DNA from: Affinirhizobium lemnae
Lineage (GTDB): Bacteria > Pseudomonadota > Alphaproteobacteria > Rhizobiales > Rhizobiaceae
DNA: 64,000 nt
Direction of reading: 5' to 3'
Assembly (NCBI RefSeq): GCF_022968395.1
Contig: NZ_JALJQZ010000004.1
Span: 99,637-163,636 of the forward strand
The position numbers and the translations under genes are program-made. The notes under the pieces are model-generated. The model made no database searches. It had not been told where the DNA came from and saw only the letters and a list, made by a program, of their open reading frames with translations. Within the stretch, counting starts at the first letter, position 1. Each line of letters begins with the position of its first letter. Below are positions 43,339 to 52,278 of the stretch, one piece after another.

Positions 43339-44952
43339 TCAGGCTTCGATCCAGACATATTCCGCCATAGCGTAGCCCATCTGCCCGCCCAGCGGATTGG
43401 GTTCGAGACCTTTCAGCTTGGTCTGCTTGGCGTCCACATTGGAGAGATAGACCGGAATGACTGTGCCAGCCTCGTTGGCCACCATCGTCTGCATCTCGCC
43501 ATAGATGGTCTTTCGTTTCGCAGTGTCCAGTTCACCTCGAGCCTCAAGCAGCATGGCATCGAATTTCGCGGACTTGTAACGGCTTTCGTTCCACGGCGCA
43601 TCCGATGCATAAAGCAGCGAGAACAGAATGTCGGGGGTTGGTCGTGGATTGATATTGCCGAAGTGAACCGGGGCTTTGAGCCAGTAGTTGGACCAGTATC
43701 CGTCCGAGGGAACACGCTGGATATCGAATGTCATGCCGATCTTGCTGCCAGCCTGTTGCAGGACGGTGGCCATTTCGACCGATGCCGTGGCGGCATCAGA
43801 TGCCACGACAGGAATAGTCTGTCCAATGAGGCCACCTTTCTTGAAGTGGAATTTTGCCTTTTCCGGGTCAAAGGCGCGAGGCTTCAGATCCGCGTTATGG
43901 TATATGTTCATTGCCGATATCGGTTGGTCATTGGCAATCTCCGCCAAGCCCCGCATAACCGACTTCTGGATCAGCGCGCGATCGAAGAGCGATTTGACGC
44001 CTTCAATCAGGTCCATCTTGCTGCCGGGCTCCATGTCCATGCGGAAATTCAGATTGGTGTAGTTGCCTGAGGTCGATTTTACCACCTCGACACCCTTTGC
44101 GTTTTCCAGCAGGCGCATAGACTGCGGCTTGATCGAAGCGCCGACATGAATATCACCCGAGAGCACTGCGTTGACGCGGGCCATATCGTCGGAGATCGCG
44201 AAGTATTCGAAGCTGTCGACATGGGCGCCGCCGGGCTTGAAATAGTTTTCATTGCGGCTCATCAGCGAGCGGACGCCCGGTTCGAAGCGTTCCAGTTTGA
44301 AGGCGCCAGTGCCGATCCCCTTGCTGAAATCGGTGGTCCCATCCTGCACGATCATGAAATGATGCATGGCCAGGATGGTCGGCAGGTCCGCATTCGGTGC
44401 GGAAAGTGTGATCTCGACGGTCAGCGGGTCGAGGGACTTGATCTGCTCCATCTGTTTGGCAATCGCGTTAACTTTGGAGCCGGTCGCCTCGTCGAGGTGA
44501 CGCTTTAAGGAGTATACAACATCGGCCGAAGTCAACGACTTGCCGTCATGGAAGGTCACGCCCGACTTTAGCTTGACGATCCAGACCTTGGCGTCCTTGC
44601 TTTCGATGCTGTCGGCAAGCTCCATTTGCAGCGTTCCACCGTTGGCGAGGAAGGTCAATCGGTTGTAAAGAGCGCAACAGCGAACATAGTCTGTTGAAAG
44701 CGAGGCCTTGGCCGGATCAAGCGTGTCCGATGTCGATGATGACCAGCCGGCGGCCTTGAAGTGACCGCCCTTTACCGGCGTTGCGGCGATGGCAGAAGTT
44801 GCCCGTGCAAAGAGCGAGCCGCCTGCGGCAAGCCCGATGCCGCCGGCAAGAAACATGAGAAGCATGTCTCGGCGTGTCGCGCCAAGACGAATTGCATTTT
44901 CGACCATCGCGTCGTCGGCGTCGGTCCAATTGGTGATTTCGTTGTTGCTCAT
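43339..44952 (-). CDS. Dipeptide-type ABC substrate-binding protein, probably Tat-exported
   Basis: A 537-residue extracytoplasmic solute-binding protein of family 5: DSIESKDAKVWIVKLKSGVTFHDGKSLTSADVV and later YFKPGGAHVDSFEYF are typical. The N-terminus TRRDMLLMFLAGGIGLAAGG has a twin-Arg start and hydrophobic run, consistent with Tat export. Family 5 ligands include peptides, opines and amino acid derivatives. It leads the importer operon, 260 bp after the D-2-hydroxyacid dehydrogenase gene on the same strand. Confidence 0.9.
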   Translation of the reverse strand: MSNNEITNWTDADDAMVENAIRLGATRRDMLLMFLAGGIGLAAGGSLFARATSAIAATPVKGGHFKAAGWSSSTSDTLDPAKASLSTDYVRCCALYNRLTFLANGGTLQMELADSIESKDAKVWIVKLKSGVTFHDGKSLTSADVVYSLKRHLDEATGSKVNAIAKQMEQIKSLDPLTVEITLSAPNADLPTILAMHHFMIVQDGTTDFSKGIGTGAFKLERFEPGVRSLMSRNENYFKPGGAHVDSFEYFAISDDMARVNAVLSGDIHVGASIKPQSMRLLENAKGVEVVKSTSGNYTNLNFRMDMEPGSKMDLIEGVKSLFDRALIQKSVMRGLAEIANDQPISAMNIYHNADLKPRAFDPEKAKFHFKKGGLIGQTIPVVASDAATASVEMATVLQQAGSKIGMTFDIQRVPSDGYWSNYWLKAPVHFGNINPRPTPDILFSLLYASDAPWNESRYKSAKFDAMLLEARGELDTAKRKTIYGEMQTMVANEAGTVIPVYLSNVDAKQTKLKGLEPNPLGGQMGYAMAEYVWIEA

Positions 44953-45212
44953 CGTGATTCCCCTTTTATTTGAGCTTGCTTAGTTTTGATCATTGGCAAG
45001 CGGCCACGGCTTGGGAGGATCGCAGTCGCTACCAACAGCATTTTCTATCGGGGCTCCCGTCCCGACATCTCAGCGGTTAGAGCCCTTGATGCGCTTTTGC
45101 AGGAGGTATCTTTCGAGACGTAGTGTGCGTCCCTTTGCTGCCGCGAATGCTCCGAATATCCGCTCTGTGCGGCATAAAATGCCGTTTTTGACGCGTGTCT
45201 GGGATACAGACA

Positions 45213-46127
45213 TCAATAGCCCCTCGTGCGATCAACCAGCCCAGGTATCGGAAGACCCGCTTTGTGCGCCCGGATGCCGGCGATCACATGTCGTGCTCCA
45301 TCGTCTGCTCGGGTCTGGCAGGCGATGTGCGGTGTCAGCACGATCTGCTGATGGTTCCAGAAAGGATGCTCGGCCGGTAGGGGTTCTGGCTCCGTCACGT
45401 CTAGCCACGCGTTTGAGAGCTGGCCGCTGGCCAGCGCCTCTAGCAGCGCATTGTGATCGAGCTGGCGACCGCGCCCGGCGTGAACCAGAGCCGCGCCTGG
45501 CGGCAGCTTAGAGAAGAGCCCAGCATCGAGAATACCAGCAGTATCTGGCGTGAGCGGCAGCAGGCAGATCAGAATGTCCGTGCGGGAGAGGAAGGTGGAG
45601 AGGTCCGTAAAGGTTTCCACGCCAGGGATCTGTCGGGCGCTGCGGCTCCATCCGGCCAGCGGAAAGCCGAAGGGTGTCAAAGCCTGCAGCACCGCTTTTC
45701 CGAGTTGACCGAGACCCATGATGCCCACTCGTCTTTCGCGCGCGGGAACGTTGCGTCCCGGTTGCCAGAGGCTTGAGGGCCGCTGATGGATGTAGCGTGG
45801 CAAGTCACGGTGAAGGGCAAGTACCGCGAGCGTAACGTATTCCTGCATCTGCTCGGCCAGTCCAGGCTCCAGCATCCGTACAACGTCGACTTTCCGCGGG
45901 AGGGCCGCGAGGTCGAGCTGGTCGACGCCTGCGCCGACCGAGAATAGCAGCTTCAGATTAGGGTAGCGGCTCGCGACATCCGGCGGGGCGGTCCAGGCAA
46001 CGAGATATTCTATTGCCGCGGGGTCCGGAGCCGTGTCTCGGTGGAAGGGCAGGTCTGGCAGTTCGGTGGCGAAATGCGCGGCAAAGACTTCGCCACGCTG
46101 CGCCTCTGAGGTGTAAAGTACAGCCAT
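45213..46127 (-). CDS. D-2-hydroxyacid dehydrogenase (GhrA-like)
   Basis: The 304-residue NAD(P)-dependent dehydrogenase contains GIMGLGQLGKAVLQALTPFG (Rossmann GxGxxG), GRGRQLDHNALLEAL (Arg site) and LTPHIACQT (catalytic His). It is of the glyoxylate/hydroxypyruvate reductase A type. It follows the aminotransferase gene by 3 bp, suggesting it reduces the keto acid or glyoxylate formed by transamination. Confidence 0.88.
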   Translation of the reverse strand: MAVLYTSEAQRGEVFAAHFATELPDLPFHRDTAPDPAAIEYLVAWTAPPDVASRYPNLKLLFSVGAGVDQLDLAALPRKVDVVRMLEPGLAEQMQEYVTLAVLALHRDLPRYIHQRPSSLWQPGRNVPARERRVGIMGLGQLGKAVLQALTPFGFPLAGWSRSARQIPGVETFTDLSTFLSRTDILICLLPLTPDTAGILDAGLFSKLPPGAALVHAGRGRQLDHNALLEALASGQLSNAWLDVTEPEPLPAEHPFWNHQQIVLTPHIACQTRADDGARHVIAGIRAHKAGLPIPGLVDRTRGY

Positions 46128-46130
46128 GTC

Positions 46131-47507
46131 TCAAGCCATCGCTGCCCGGACATCCGGGTCCGCCAAGGTCTGGTCCAAGGTCTTGCGGGTGCGCTCAATG
46201 ATTTCGGCGATGTCATCCTCGGTGCAGCAGAGCGGAGGGGCGTAACCAACCACACCTTGCATAAAGGCACGAATGACCAGGCCGTTGTCCCAGGCCCGGT
46301 CGAAAATGCGAGTGGAAGCCTTGGCGCTCGCCGGCAGTGGAGTCTTTCGTTCCTTGTCGGTGACCAGTTCCAGCGCGGCCAGCATACCGCGACCGCGCAC
46401 GTTGCCGACCAGCGGATGGTCTGCCAGCGAGGCAAGCCCCTGCTGGAGCAAGGCCCCGACCTTGCGTCCGTTGTCGAACAGGCCATTTTCGTAGAGGTCG
46501 AGGACTGCCAAGCCGATAGCAGCGCTGACAGGATGGGCGGAATAGGTGAAGCCGTGGCCGATGGCGGCAGGGCCGGCTGCATCGGCCATCACCTGGTACA
46601 TATGGTCCGACAGGAATAAAGCACCCATCGGTACATAACCTGAGGTCAGACCTTTTGCGGTGGTCATCATATCGGGGACGATGTCTTCTTCCAGGCATGC
46701 AAAAATGGGACCGGTGCGTCCAAAGCCGGTGATGACCTCGTCTGCAATGAAGAGAATGTCCATGGCCTTGCAGGCCTCACGCATGGCCTTGACCCAGCCT
46801 GTCGGCGGTACGATGACGCCGCCTGATCCCTGGATCGGCTCAAGATAGAAGGCTGCCACCTTGTCTGCGCCGCCCAGCGCCTCGACCTTGGCCGTGAGGG
46901 CAGCCAGCGAGGCGGCTATGATCGCCTCCGGACGGTCGCCCGCCGGATTGCGATAGCTGTAATGCGAGGGGATCTTGTGCTGCCAAGTATAGGGAACGCC
47001 GAATCCGGTATGGAAGGCAGGCAGGGCAGTGAGGCCCGAACCCACTGTCGTGGATCCATGATAGCCCTGCTCGACAGAGAGGAAGTGTTCCTTCTGCGGC
47101 TGACCCTTGGCCTGCCAGTAGTAGCGCACGAAGCGGACAGTGGTATCGATTGCATCCGAACCGCCGAGCGTGAAGAACACATGAGTCAAATCGCCCGGGG
47201 CATGTTCGGCTAGGCGCGAAGCCAGCCGGATGGCGGGTTCCGAGCCCAGGCCGAAATAACCGGTCGCATAGGGCAGTTCCCGCAGCTGCTTCGTTGCAGC
47301 TTCGATGATGCTCTCGTGTCCATAACCCGCATTGACGCACCAAAGACCGGCAAAGCCGTCGAGCAGCGTACGGCCGCTCGCATCGGTCACGGTTGCCCCC
47401 TTTGCAGATTTCAAAACGCGGACCCCGGCCGCTTCATGGCCCCGCCAGCTGGCGACAGGATGGATGAGGTGGGCACGGTCGAGTTCGACCAGCGAATTCG
47501 CAAGCAT
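46131..47507 (-). CDS. Class III aminotransferase (omega-amino acid type)
   Basis: A 458-residue PLP enzyme: FIADEVITGFGRTG and TAKGLTSGYVPMGAL (catalytic Lys) mark class III. GLWCVNAGYGHESI and TLGGSDAIDTTVRFVRYY resemble omega-amino acid-pyruvate or polyamine-pyruvate transaminases. It transfers an amino group from an amine or omega-amino acid to pyruvate or glyoxylate. It lies directly before the dehydrogenase gene and 48 bp after the acetyltransferase gene. Confidence 0.9.
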   Translation of the reverse strand: MLANSLVELDRAHLIHPVASWRGHEAAGVRVLKSAKGATVTDASGRTLLDGFAGLWCVNAGYGHESIIEAATKQLRELPYATGYFGLGSEPAIRLASRLAEHAPGDLTHVFFTLGGSDAIDTTVRFVRYYWQAKGQPQKEHFLSVEQGYHGSTTVGSGLTALPAFHTGFGVPYTWQHKIPSHYSYRNPAGDRPEAIIAASLAALTAKVEALGGADKVAAFYLEPIQGSGGVIVPPTGWVKAMREACKAMDILFIADEVITGFGRTGPIFACLEEDIVPDMMTTAKGLTSGYVPMGALFLSDHMYQVMADAAGPAAIGHGFTYSAHPVSAAIGLAVLDLYENGLFDNGRKVGALLQQGLASLADHPLVGNVRGRGMLAALELVTDKERKTPLPASAKASTRIFDRAWDNGLVIRAFMQGVVGYAPPLCCTEDDIAEIIERTRKTLDQTLADPDVRAAMA

Positions 47508-47555
47508 GGAAGGTCCTTTCTTACCAGGCCGACATTTTGTCGGGGCGGCATGGGT

Positions 47556-48410
47556 TCAGCCGAGCGCCTGCGCGGCAAGTGCAAATGTTTGGTAGCTTCC
47601 GGCCGACCTGTTCTGTGTCGGTCCGAGCCGCATCGCGATACCGCCGCCGACATGGATCAAGCCCCGTTCTGCAAGCCATGGGGCAAGGCCAGTCGTTGCG
47701 CCGGTATCGACGCGCAGGAAGCGTCCAGCACTCTCGGCGAGGATATGGGACAGCAGACGGCGCGCCTGGTCCGTGTTTCGGGCGATGACAGGGCCGGCGA
47801 CTTCACCAAAGCCGAAGGCACGCACCGAAGCATAGGCTGTGATCGCGCGGTTTTCTCGGATAACAATGATCCGGCCGAGTTTGACGAGTTCGCCGATGAG
47901 TCTTGTTCGATCCATTCCGGTTGCTGCCTCATCAAGCTTTGCCAGCATCGTCACGTCATACTCGCACGCTATCCCCAGGTCTCCATCGTCGCAAAGTTCT
48001 GTAGTCCCTGTAGGGACTAAAGCGGTGCCCTGTAGTTGAAGGATCTCACCGACTGCCCGGAAGCCTAGCTTTTCGTAAAGCGGCAAGCCCTCACGGGTCG
48101 CCACGAGCCGCCACTCTCTGGGATGCAGAAGGCTCATGACGTTCGTCATCATCTTTCGTCCAAGACCTTTGCCGCGCATGCGCCCATCGACGATGATCAT
48201 GTTGATTGTCGCGGTATCCCCAAAGGGCGTGGCAAGCGCGGTCGCGACAACATCGCCATTCTCTACGGCAACTATGCCTTTAGACAGGGTCAGGAAGAGT
48301 TTCCAGTCCTCGGCCCTGTGAGGCCATTTCTCTGCCTGCGACAGTTGCAGGGCTCCGGCGAGATGCCGGGGCTCCATCGGCTGAATGGTGAAGGTGTCAT
48401 CGGTCAACAT
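47556..48410 (-). CDS. GNAT acetyltransferase-like protein, double domain (paralogue)
   Basis: About 284 residues from ATG 48410. GNAT motifs are INMIIVDGRMRGKGLGRKMM (acetyl-CoA pyrophosphate loop) and YEKLGFRAVGE, and the C-terminal half has AGPVIARNTDQARRLL. Length and domain order match the paralogue at 36833-37696. The frame runs upstream to 48551, but that extra leader has no counterpart in the paralogue. It is the first gene of a same-strand run with the aminotransferase and dehydrogenase. Confidence 0.75.
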   Translation of the reverse strand: MLTDDTFTIQPMEPRHLAGALQLSQAEKWPHRAEDWKLFLTLSKGIVAVENGDVVATALATPFGDTATINMIIVDGRMRGKGLGRKMMTNVMSLLHPREWRLVATREGLPLYEKLGFRAVGEILQLQGTALVPTGTTELCDDGDLGIACEYDVTMLAKLDEAATGMDRTRLIGELVKLGRIIVIRENRAITAYASVRAFGFGEVAGPVIARNTDQARRLLSHILAESAGRFLRVDTGATTGLAPWLAERGLIHVGGGIAMRLGPTQNRSAGSYQTFALAAQALG

Positions 48411-48751
48411 GTGAACCTGCGCTGGAGAAGGGCTGATGTCTCCAATATTAAGTCCGGGATCAGCAAAGATGCCGCGCTTGGCCTTTGTGCTGGCGGTATC
48501 TTTGGCTGTTCGGATACCACCTGAAAGCATGATCTGCCAGAATGATGGCAAGGCGGGGCCAGTTGAGGGACCGGTGCCTTGTGAAGGCGCAATAAGTTGC
48601 CGAGATGGCTGCCGGATACGGCTGAATATGCTTCTGGATGGGGTGAATGCGGCGGTGGCTTTCCCCTCGGCCGGATAGGATTAAGTCAAGGGCCCGGTTC
48701 GGGCTTCAATTGCACCTCCCGCCATCCGGCGGCTACATCACGGGGATAAAG
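48411..48751. other. Divergent promoter region of acetyltransferase and HAD genes
   Basis: The 341-bp gap carries the divergent promoters. The acetyltransferase frame continues to 48551 without a counterpart in its paralogue, so part of it could be coding if an upstream start is used. I saw no strong palindrome or small gene. Confidence 0.5.
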
Positions 48752-49417
48752 ATGACCTTCCGTCCAAAATACGTGACCTTCGATTGTTATGGCACTCTCA
48801 TTAACTTCGACATGGCTGGTGCCGCGCGGCGCATTTATGGCGACATTCTGGACGAAGCGCAGATGACCGTATTCATCCGTGACTTCGCCGCCTATAGGCT
48901 TGATGAGGTACTGGGGGCATGGAAGCCTTACGCGGATGTAGTGCACAATGCCCTGAAGCGCAGCTGCAAGCGTAACGGCGTGGTGTTTCGCGAAGAAGAT
49001 GCACTGCGTGTCTATCATGAGGTGCCGACCTGGGGTCCCCATCCGGACGTTCCGGAAGGTCTTGCCAGACTTGCCAAGGAGATCCCGCTCGTCATCCTCT
49101 CCAACGCAATGAACAGTCAGATCATGTCGAATGTGGAGAAACTCGGCGCGCCCTTCCACAAAGTCATCACGGCGGAAGATGCCGGCAGCTACAAGCCGCA
49201 GATGAACGGCTTTGAATACATGTTCGATATACTTGGCTGCGGGCCGCAAGACGTGACCCATGTGTCGTCCTCGTTCCGCTACGATCTGATGACGGCTTAC
49301 GATCTCGGGATCAAGTCTAAGGTTTGGGTCAACCGCCGTCACGAGCCGGCCAATCCATTCTACGAATACACCGAGATCAAGGACATCGGCGGCTTGCCCG
49401 GCGTATTCGGCATCTGA
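48752..49417 (+). CDS. HAD hydrolase, haloacid dehalogenase type II-like
   Basis: The 221-residue HAD enzyme has motif I DCYGTL (nucleophile Asp11), LSNAMN (motif II), a Lys in SYKPQ (motif III) and VSSSFRYDLMTAYDLG (motif IV area), the pattern of L-2-haloacid dehalogenase-like proteins. It may be a phosphatase or dehalogenase. ATG 48752 with GGGGAT upstream is chosen over a longer frame from 48647. It is 39 bp before the FAD oxidase gene. Confidence 0.85.
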   Translation: MTFRPKYVTFDCYGTLINFDMAGAARRIYGDILDEAQMTVFIRDFAAYRLDEVLGAWKPYADVVHNALKRSCKRNGVVFREEDALRVYHEVPTWGPHPDVPEGLARLAKEIPLVILSNAMNSQIMSNVEKLGAPFHKVITAEDAGSYKPQMNGFEYMFDILGCGPQDVTHVSSSFRYDLMTAYDLGIKSKVWVNRRHEPANPFYEYTEIKDIGGLPGVFGI

Positions 49418-49456
49418 GATCCGGCGAGGAGCCGCACAAGCTTCAGGAACTGACCC

Positions 49457-50734
49457 ATGAAATTTGCATCTTATTGGCAGGATACGGCGCCTGCCTTCAC
49501 CGGCGGCGCAATTGCTGTACCTTCAGGGGTCTATGACGTTGCTGTGATCGGGGCTGGGTTTACGGGGCTCGGCGCCGCGCGGCGTCTGGCAAAGGAAGGT
49601 CGCCGGGTGATTGTGCTAGAGGCTGAAACCGTCGGCTTTGGCGCCTCGGGGCGTAATGGTGGCCATCTCAATAACGGCGTAGCCCACAGCTTCACCGGTG
49701 CCATCGCTACCTATGGGGTGGAGACGGCCAAGGCCATGTACAAGGCTTTCGATGACGGTATCGACACCATAGAGCGGATCATTGCGGAGGAGGGGATCGA
49801 TTGTAGTTTTCGCCGGGCCGGTAAGCTGAAGCTGGCCTCCAAGCAGCAGCACTACGAGGGCCTTGCCCGCAATCTCGACGCGATCAACCGCACGGTCGAT
49901 CCCGACACCGCAATGCTCACGAGAGCAGAGCTTGCCGGGGAAATCGGTTCCGACATCTTCCACGGCGCCATGCTGCAAAAGAAGAGCGCGATGATGCATA
50001 TGGGCCGTTTCGTTGTGGCACTGGCGGAAGCGGCAGCCCGGCACGGAGCCCACATCCATGAGAAAACGCCCGTGACCGGTCGGCGCCAGATGGCCGCTGG
50101 GCATGAGTTGGAAACGCCTAAGGGCATCGTGCAGGCGAGGAAGGTGGTGCTGGCGACCGGTGCATATACGCCCAAGACGTTTAGCTTCTTCCGTCGCCGC
50201 ATCGTGCCCGTCGGCAGCTTCCTGCTCGCTACCCGTCCTCTGACGGATACGGAAGTGCAGTCGGTCATGCCGGGCAACCGCACCTGTGTTACATCGCTGA
50301 ATGTAGGCAATTACTTCCGCCTGGCACCCGACAACCGCCTGATCTTTGGCGGTCGTGCGCGGTTTGCCGCGACCTCGAACCAGACCTCGGACGAAAAGAG
50401 CAGCCGCATCCTCAAGGATGCACTCAAGGGCATCTTTCCTCAGCTGGGGGATATCGCAGTAGACTATTGCTGGGGTGGTCTGGTCGATATGACAAAAGAC
50501 CGTTTCCCGCGCGCAGGTGAAGCGGACGGCGTGCATTTCGCCATGGGCTATTCCGGCCACGGAGCACAAATCGCCACCCATATGGGCGAAATCCTTGCCG
50601 ATCAGCTGCTCGGCCTCACTCGGAGCAATCCCTGGGCCGATCTCCCCTGGCCCGCTATCCCCGGCCATCTTGGCCAGCCGTGGTTCCTGCCGCTGGTTGG
50701 CGCCTACTACAAGTTCAAGGATCGGATCGGATAA
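49457..50734 (+). CDS. FAD-dependent oxidoreductase, PuuB-like
   Basis: A 425-residue DAO-family protein starting MKFASYWQDTAP, then VAVIGAGFTGLGAARRLAKEG and GFGASGRNGGHLNNG, the profile of gamma-glutamylputrescine oxidase-type enzymes. It oxidises an amine of an acylated polyamine or amino acid to an aldehyde, matching the two aldehyde dehydrogenases opposite. It converges with the succinate-semialdehyde-dehydrogenase-like gene. Confidence 0.88.
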   Translation: MKFASYWQDTAPAFTGGAIAVPSGVYDVAVIGAGFTGLGAARRLAKEGRRVIVLEAETVGFGASGRNGGHLNNGVAHSFTGAIATYGVETAKAMYKAFDDGIDTIERIIAEEGIDCSFRRAGKLKLASKQQHYEGLARNLDAINRTVDPDTAMLTRAELAGEIGSDIFHGAMLQKKSAMMHMGRFVVALAEAAARHGAHIHEKTPVTGRRQMAAGHELETPKGIVQARKVVLATGAYTPKTFSFFRRRIVPVGSFLLATRPLTDTEVQSVMPGNRTCVTSLNVGNYFRLAPDNRLIFGGRARFAATSNQTSDEKSSRILKDALKGIFPQLGDIAVDYCWGGLVDMTKDRFPRAGEADGVHFAMGYSGHGAQIATHMGEILADQLLGLTRSNPWADLPWPAIPGHLGQPWFLPLVGAYYKFKDRIG

Positions 50735-50763
50735 ACAGCCCCGATCAAATCAGGTATGGAAAT

Positions 50764-50786
50764 TGGGCGGGCAGCGAACCCGCCCA
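50764..50786. terminator. Bidirectional terminator between oxidase and SSADH genes
   Basis: TGGGCGGG (50764-50771) and CCCGCCCA (50779-50786) form a perfect 8-bp stem with a 7-nt loop in the convergent gap. It is followed by TTCGTTTC on the plus strand. Confidence 0.65.
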
Positions 50787-50792
50787 TTCGTT

Positions 50793-52268
50793 TCAAAGGC
50801 CACCGATGTGGAAGGCCTTGGTTTCCAGATATTCTTCGATCCCTTCTCGTGCGCCCTCGCGGCCAAGGCCGGATTGCTTAACACCGCCAAAAGGGGAAAC
50901 GGCCATGGAAATGGCACCGGTATTGAGACCGACCATACCCGATTCCAAGGCTTCGCCTACACGCCAGGCGCGAGCCATGTCGCGAGTATAGAAATAGGCG
51001 GCAAGGCCGAAGGGGGTGTCGTTGGCGATATTCACCGCTTCCTCCTCCGTCTCGAAGCGGAAGAGGGGGGCTACGGGGCCAAAGGTTTCCTCGGATGCCA
51101 GCTGCATCTCCGTGGTGCAACCGGTGAGCACCAGCGGAGCGGCAAACCGGCTCCCTTCAGGTGTCTCGGCGCTGGCCGCGATTGTCGCACCCTTGGCGAG
51201 CGCATCCGTCACGTGGCGGTTGATCTTCTCCACTGCCGCGCTGTTGATCATCGGCCCGATGACCACTCCACTCTCCAGACCGGAGCCAACTTTCATCGCG
51301 GAGACCCGCTCAGATAGCTTCGCGGCAAAGGCGTCATAGATACCCGACTGTACGAGAATACGATTGGAGCAGACGCAAGTCTGGCCGCCATTTCGGAACT
51401 TCGAGGCAATGGCGCCTTCAACGGCAGCATCCAGATCCGCGTCGTCGAAGACAATGAAAGGCGCGTTTCCGCCCAGTTCTAGGCTGAGGCGCTTCACCGT
51501 CGGAGCGCACTGCGCCATCAGCAAGGAGCCGACGCGTGTGGAACCTGTAAAGGACAGCTTACGCACGATCGGGTTGGCGGTGAGTTCGGCTCCGATCTCA
51601 GCTGGCAAGCCAGTGACAATGTTGATGACGCCCGCCGGAATGCCAGCGCGCTCGGCCAGCACCGCGAGCGCCAGCGCCGAATAGGGGGTGAAGTCGGATG
51701 GCTTGATCACCACGGTGCAGCCTGCGGCCAGTGCTGGAGCCACTTTGCGGGTGATCATTGCATTGGGGAAATTCCATGGCGTGATGATCGCCGAAACTCC
51801 CACCGGCTCCTTGAGGGCCAGGATCTTTCGATCAGTGCTCGGCGAGGGGATGATACCGCCCTCTATGCGTCGTGCTTCCTCGGCAAACCATTTCACGAAG
51901 GATGCGCCGTAGATGATTTCGCCACGTGCCTCGGTCAGCGGCTTGCCCTGCTCCAGCGTCAGGATGAGCGCAAGATCCTCCGTATGCGTCTCCATCATGG
52001 TGAACCAGCGCTCAAGCTTAGCTGCCCGTTCGGCATTCGGCACCTGGCGCCAGCTGCGGAATGCAGCCTCTGCGGCTTCTATTGCGCGGCGGGTGTCTTC
52101 AGCTGACATATCCGGGACCATGCCGATGGTCTGGCTGGTGGCAGGATCGGTGACCTCGATGGTTTTGCCAGTCGAAGCGTCACACCAGACGCCGCCGATC
52201 ACGCTCTGTTGGCGGAACAGGTCCGAATCCTTGAGGCCGGCCAGAAGGTCAGAGATTGCATTCGTCAT
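50793..52268 (-). CDS. Succinate-semialdehyde dehydrogenase-like ALDH
   Basis: A 491-residue aldehyde dehydrogenase with PWNFPNAM, LELGGNAPFIVFDDADLD (general base Glu), GGQTCVCSNR (catalytic Cys) and SFTGSTRVGSLL, closest in style to GabD. It would oxidise succinate semialdehyde or a related omega-aldehyde made by the oxidase or aminotransferase nearby. ATG 52268 is 10 bp after the dehydrogenase stop; an extension to 52316 is inside that gene. Confidence 0.9.
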   Translation of the reverse strand: MTNAISDLLAGLKDSDLFRQQSVIGGVWCDASTGKTIEVTDPATSQTIGMVPDMSAEDTRRAIEAAEAAFRSWRQVPNAERAAKLERWFTMMETHTEDLALILTLEQGKPLTEARGEIIYGASFVKWFAEEARRIEGGIIPSPSTDRKILALKEPVGVSAIITPWNFPNAMITRKVAPALAAGCTVVIKPSDFTPYSALALAVLAERAGIPAGVINIVTGLPAEIGAELTANPIVRKLSFTGSTRVGSLLMAQCAPTVKRLSLELGGNAPFIVFDDADLDAAVEGAIASKFRNGGQTCVCSNRILVQSGIYDAFAAKLSERVSAMKVGSGLESGVVIGPMINSAAVEKINRHVTDALAKGATIAASAETPEGSRFAAPLVLTGCTTEMQLASEETFGPVAPLFRFETEEEAVNIANDTPFGLAAYFYTRDMARAWRVGEALESGMVGLNTGAISMAVSPFGGVKQSGLGREGAREGIEEYLETKAFHIGGL

Positions 52269-52278
52269 TATCTTGTCC

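Noticed and set aside
49616-50668. 350-codon minus-strand frame opposite the PuuB-like gene
   Set aside because: Antisense shadow; the plus-strand flavoprotein motifs are unambiguous.
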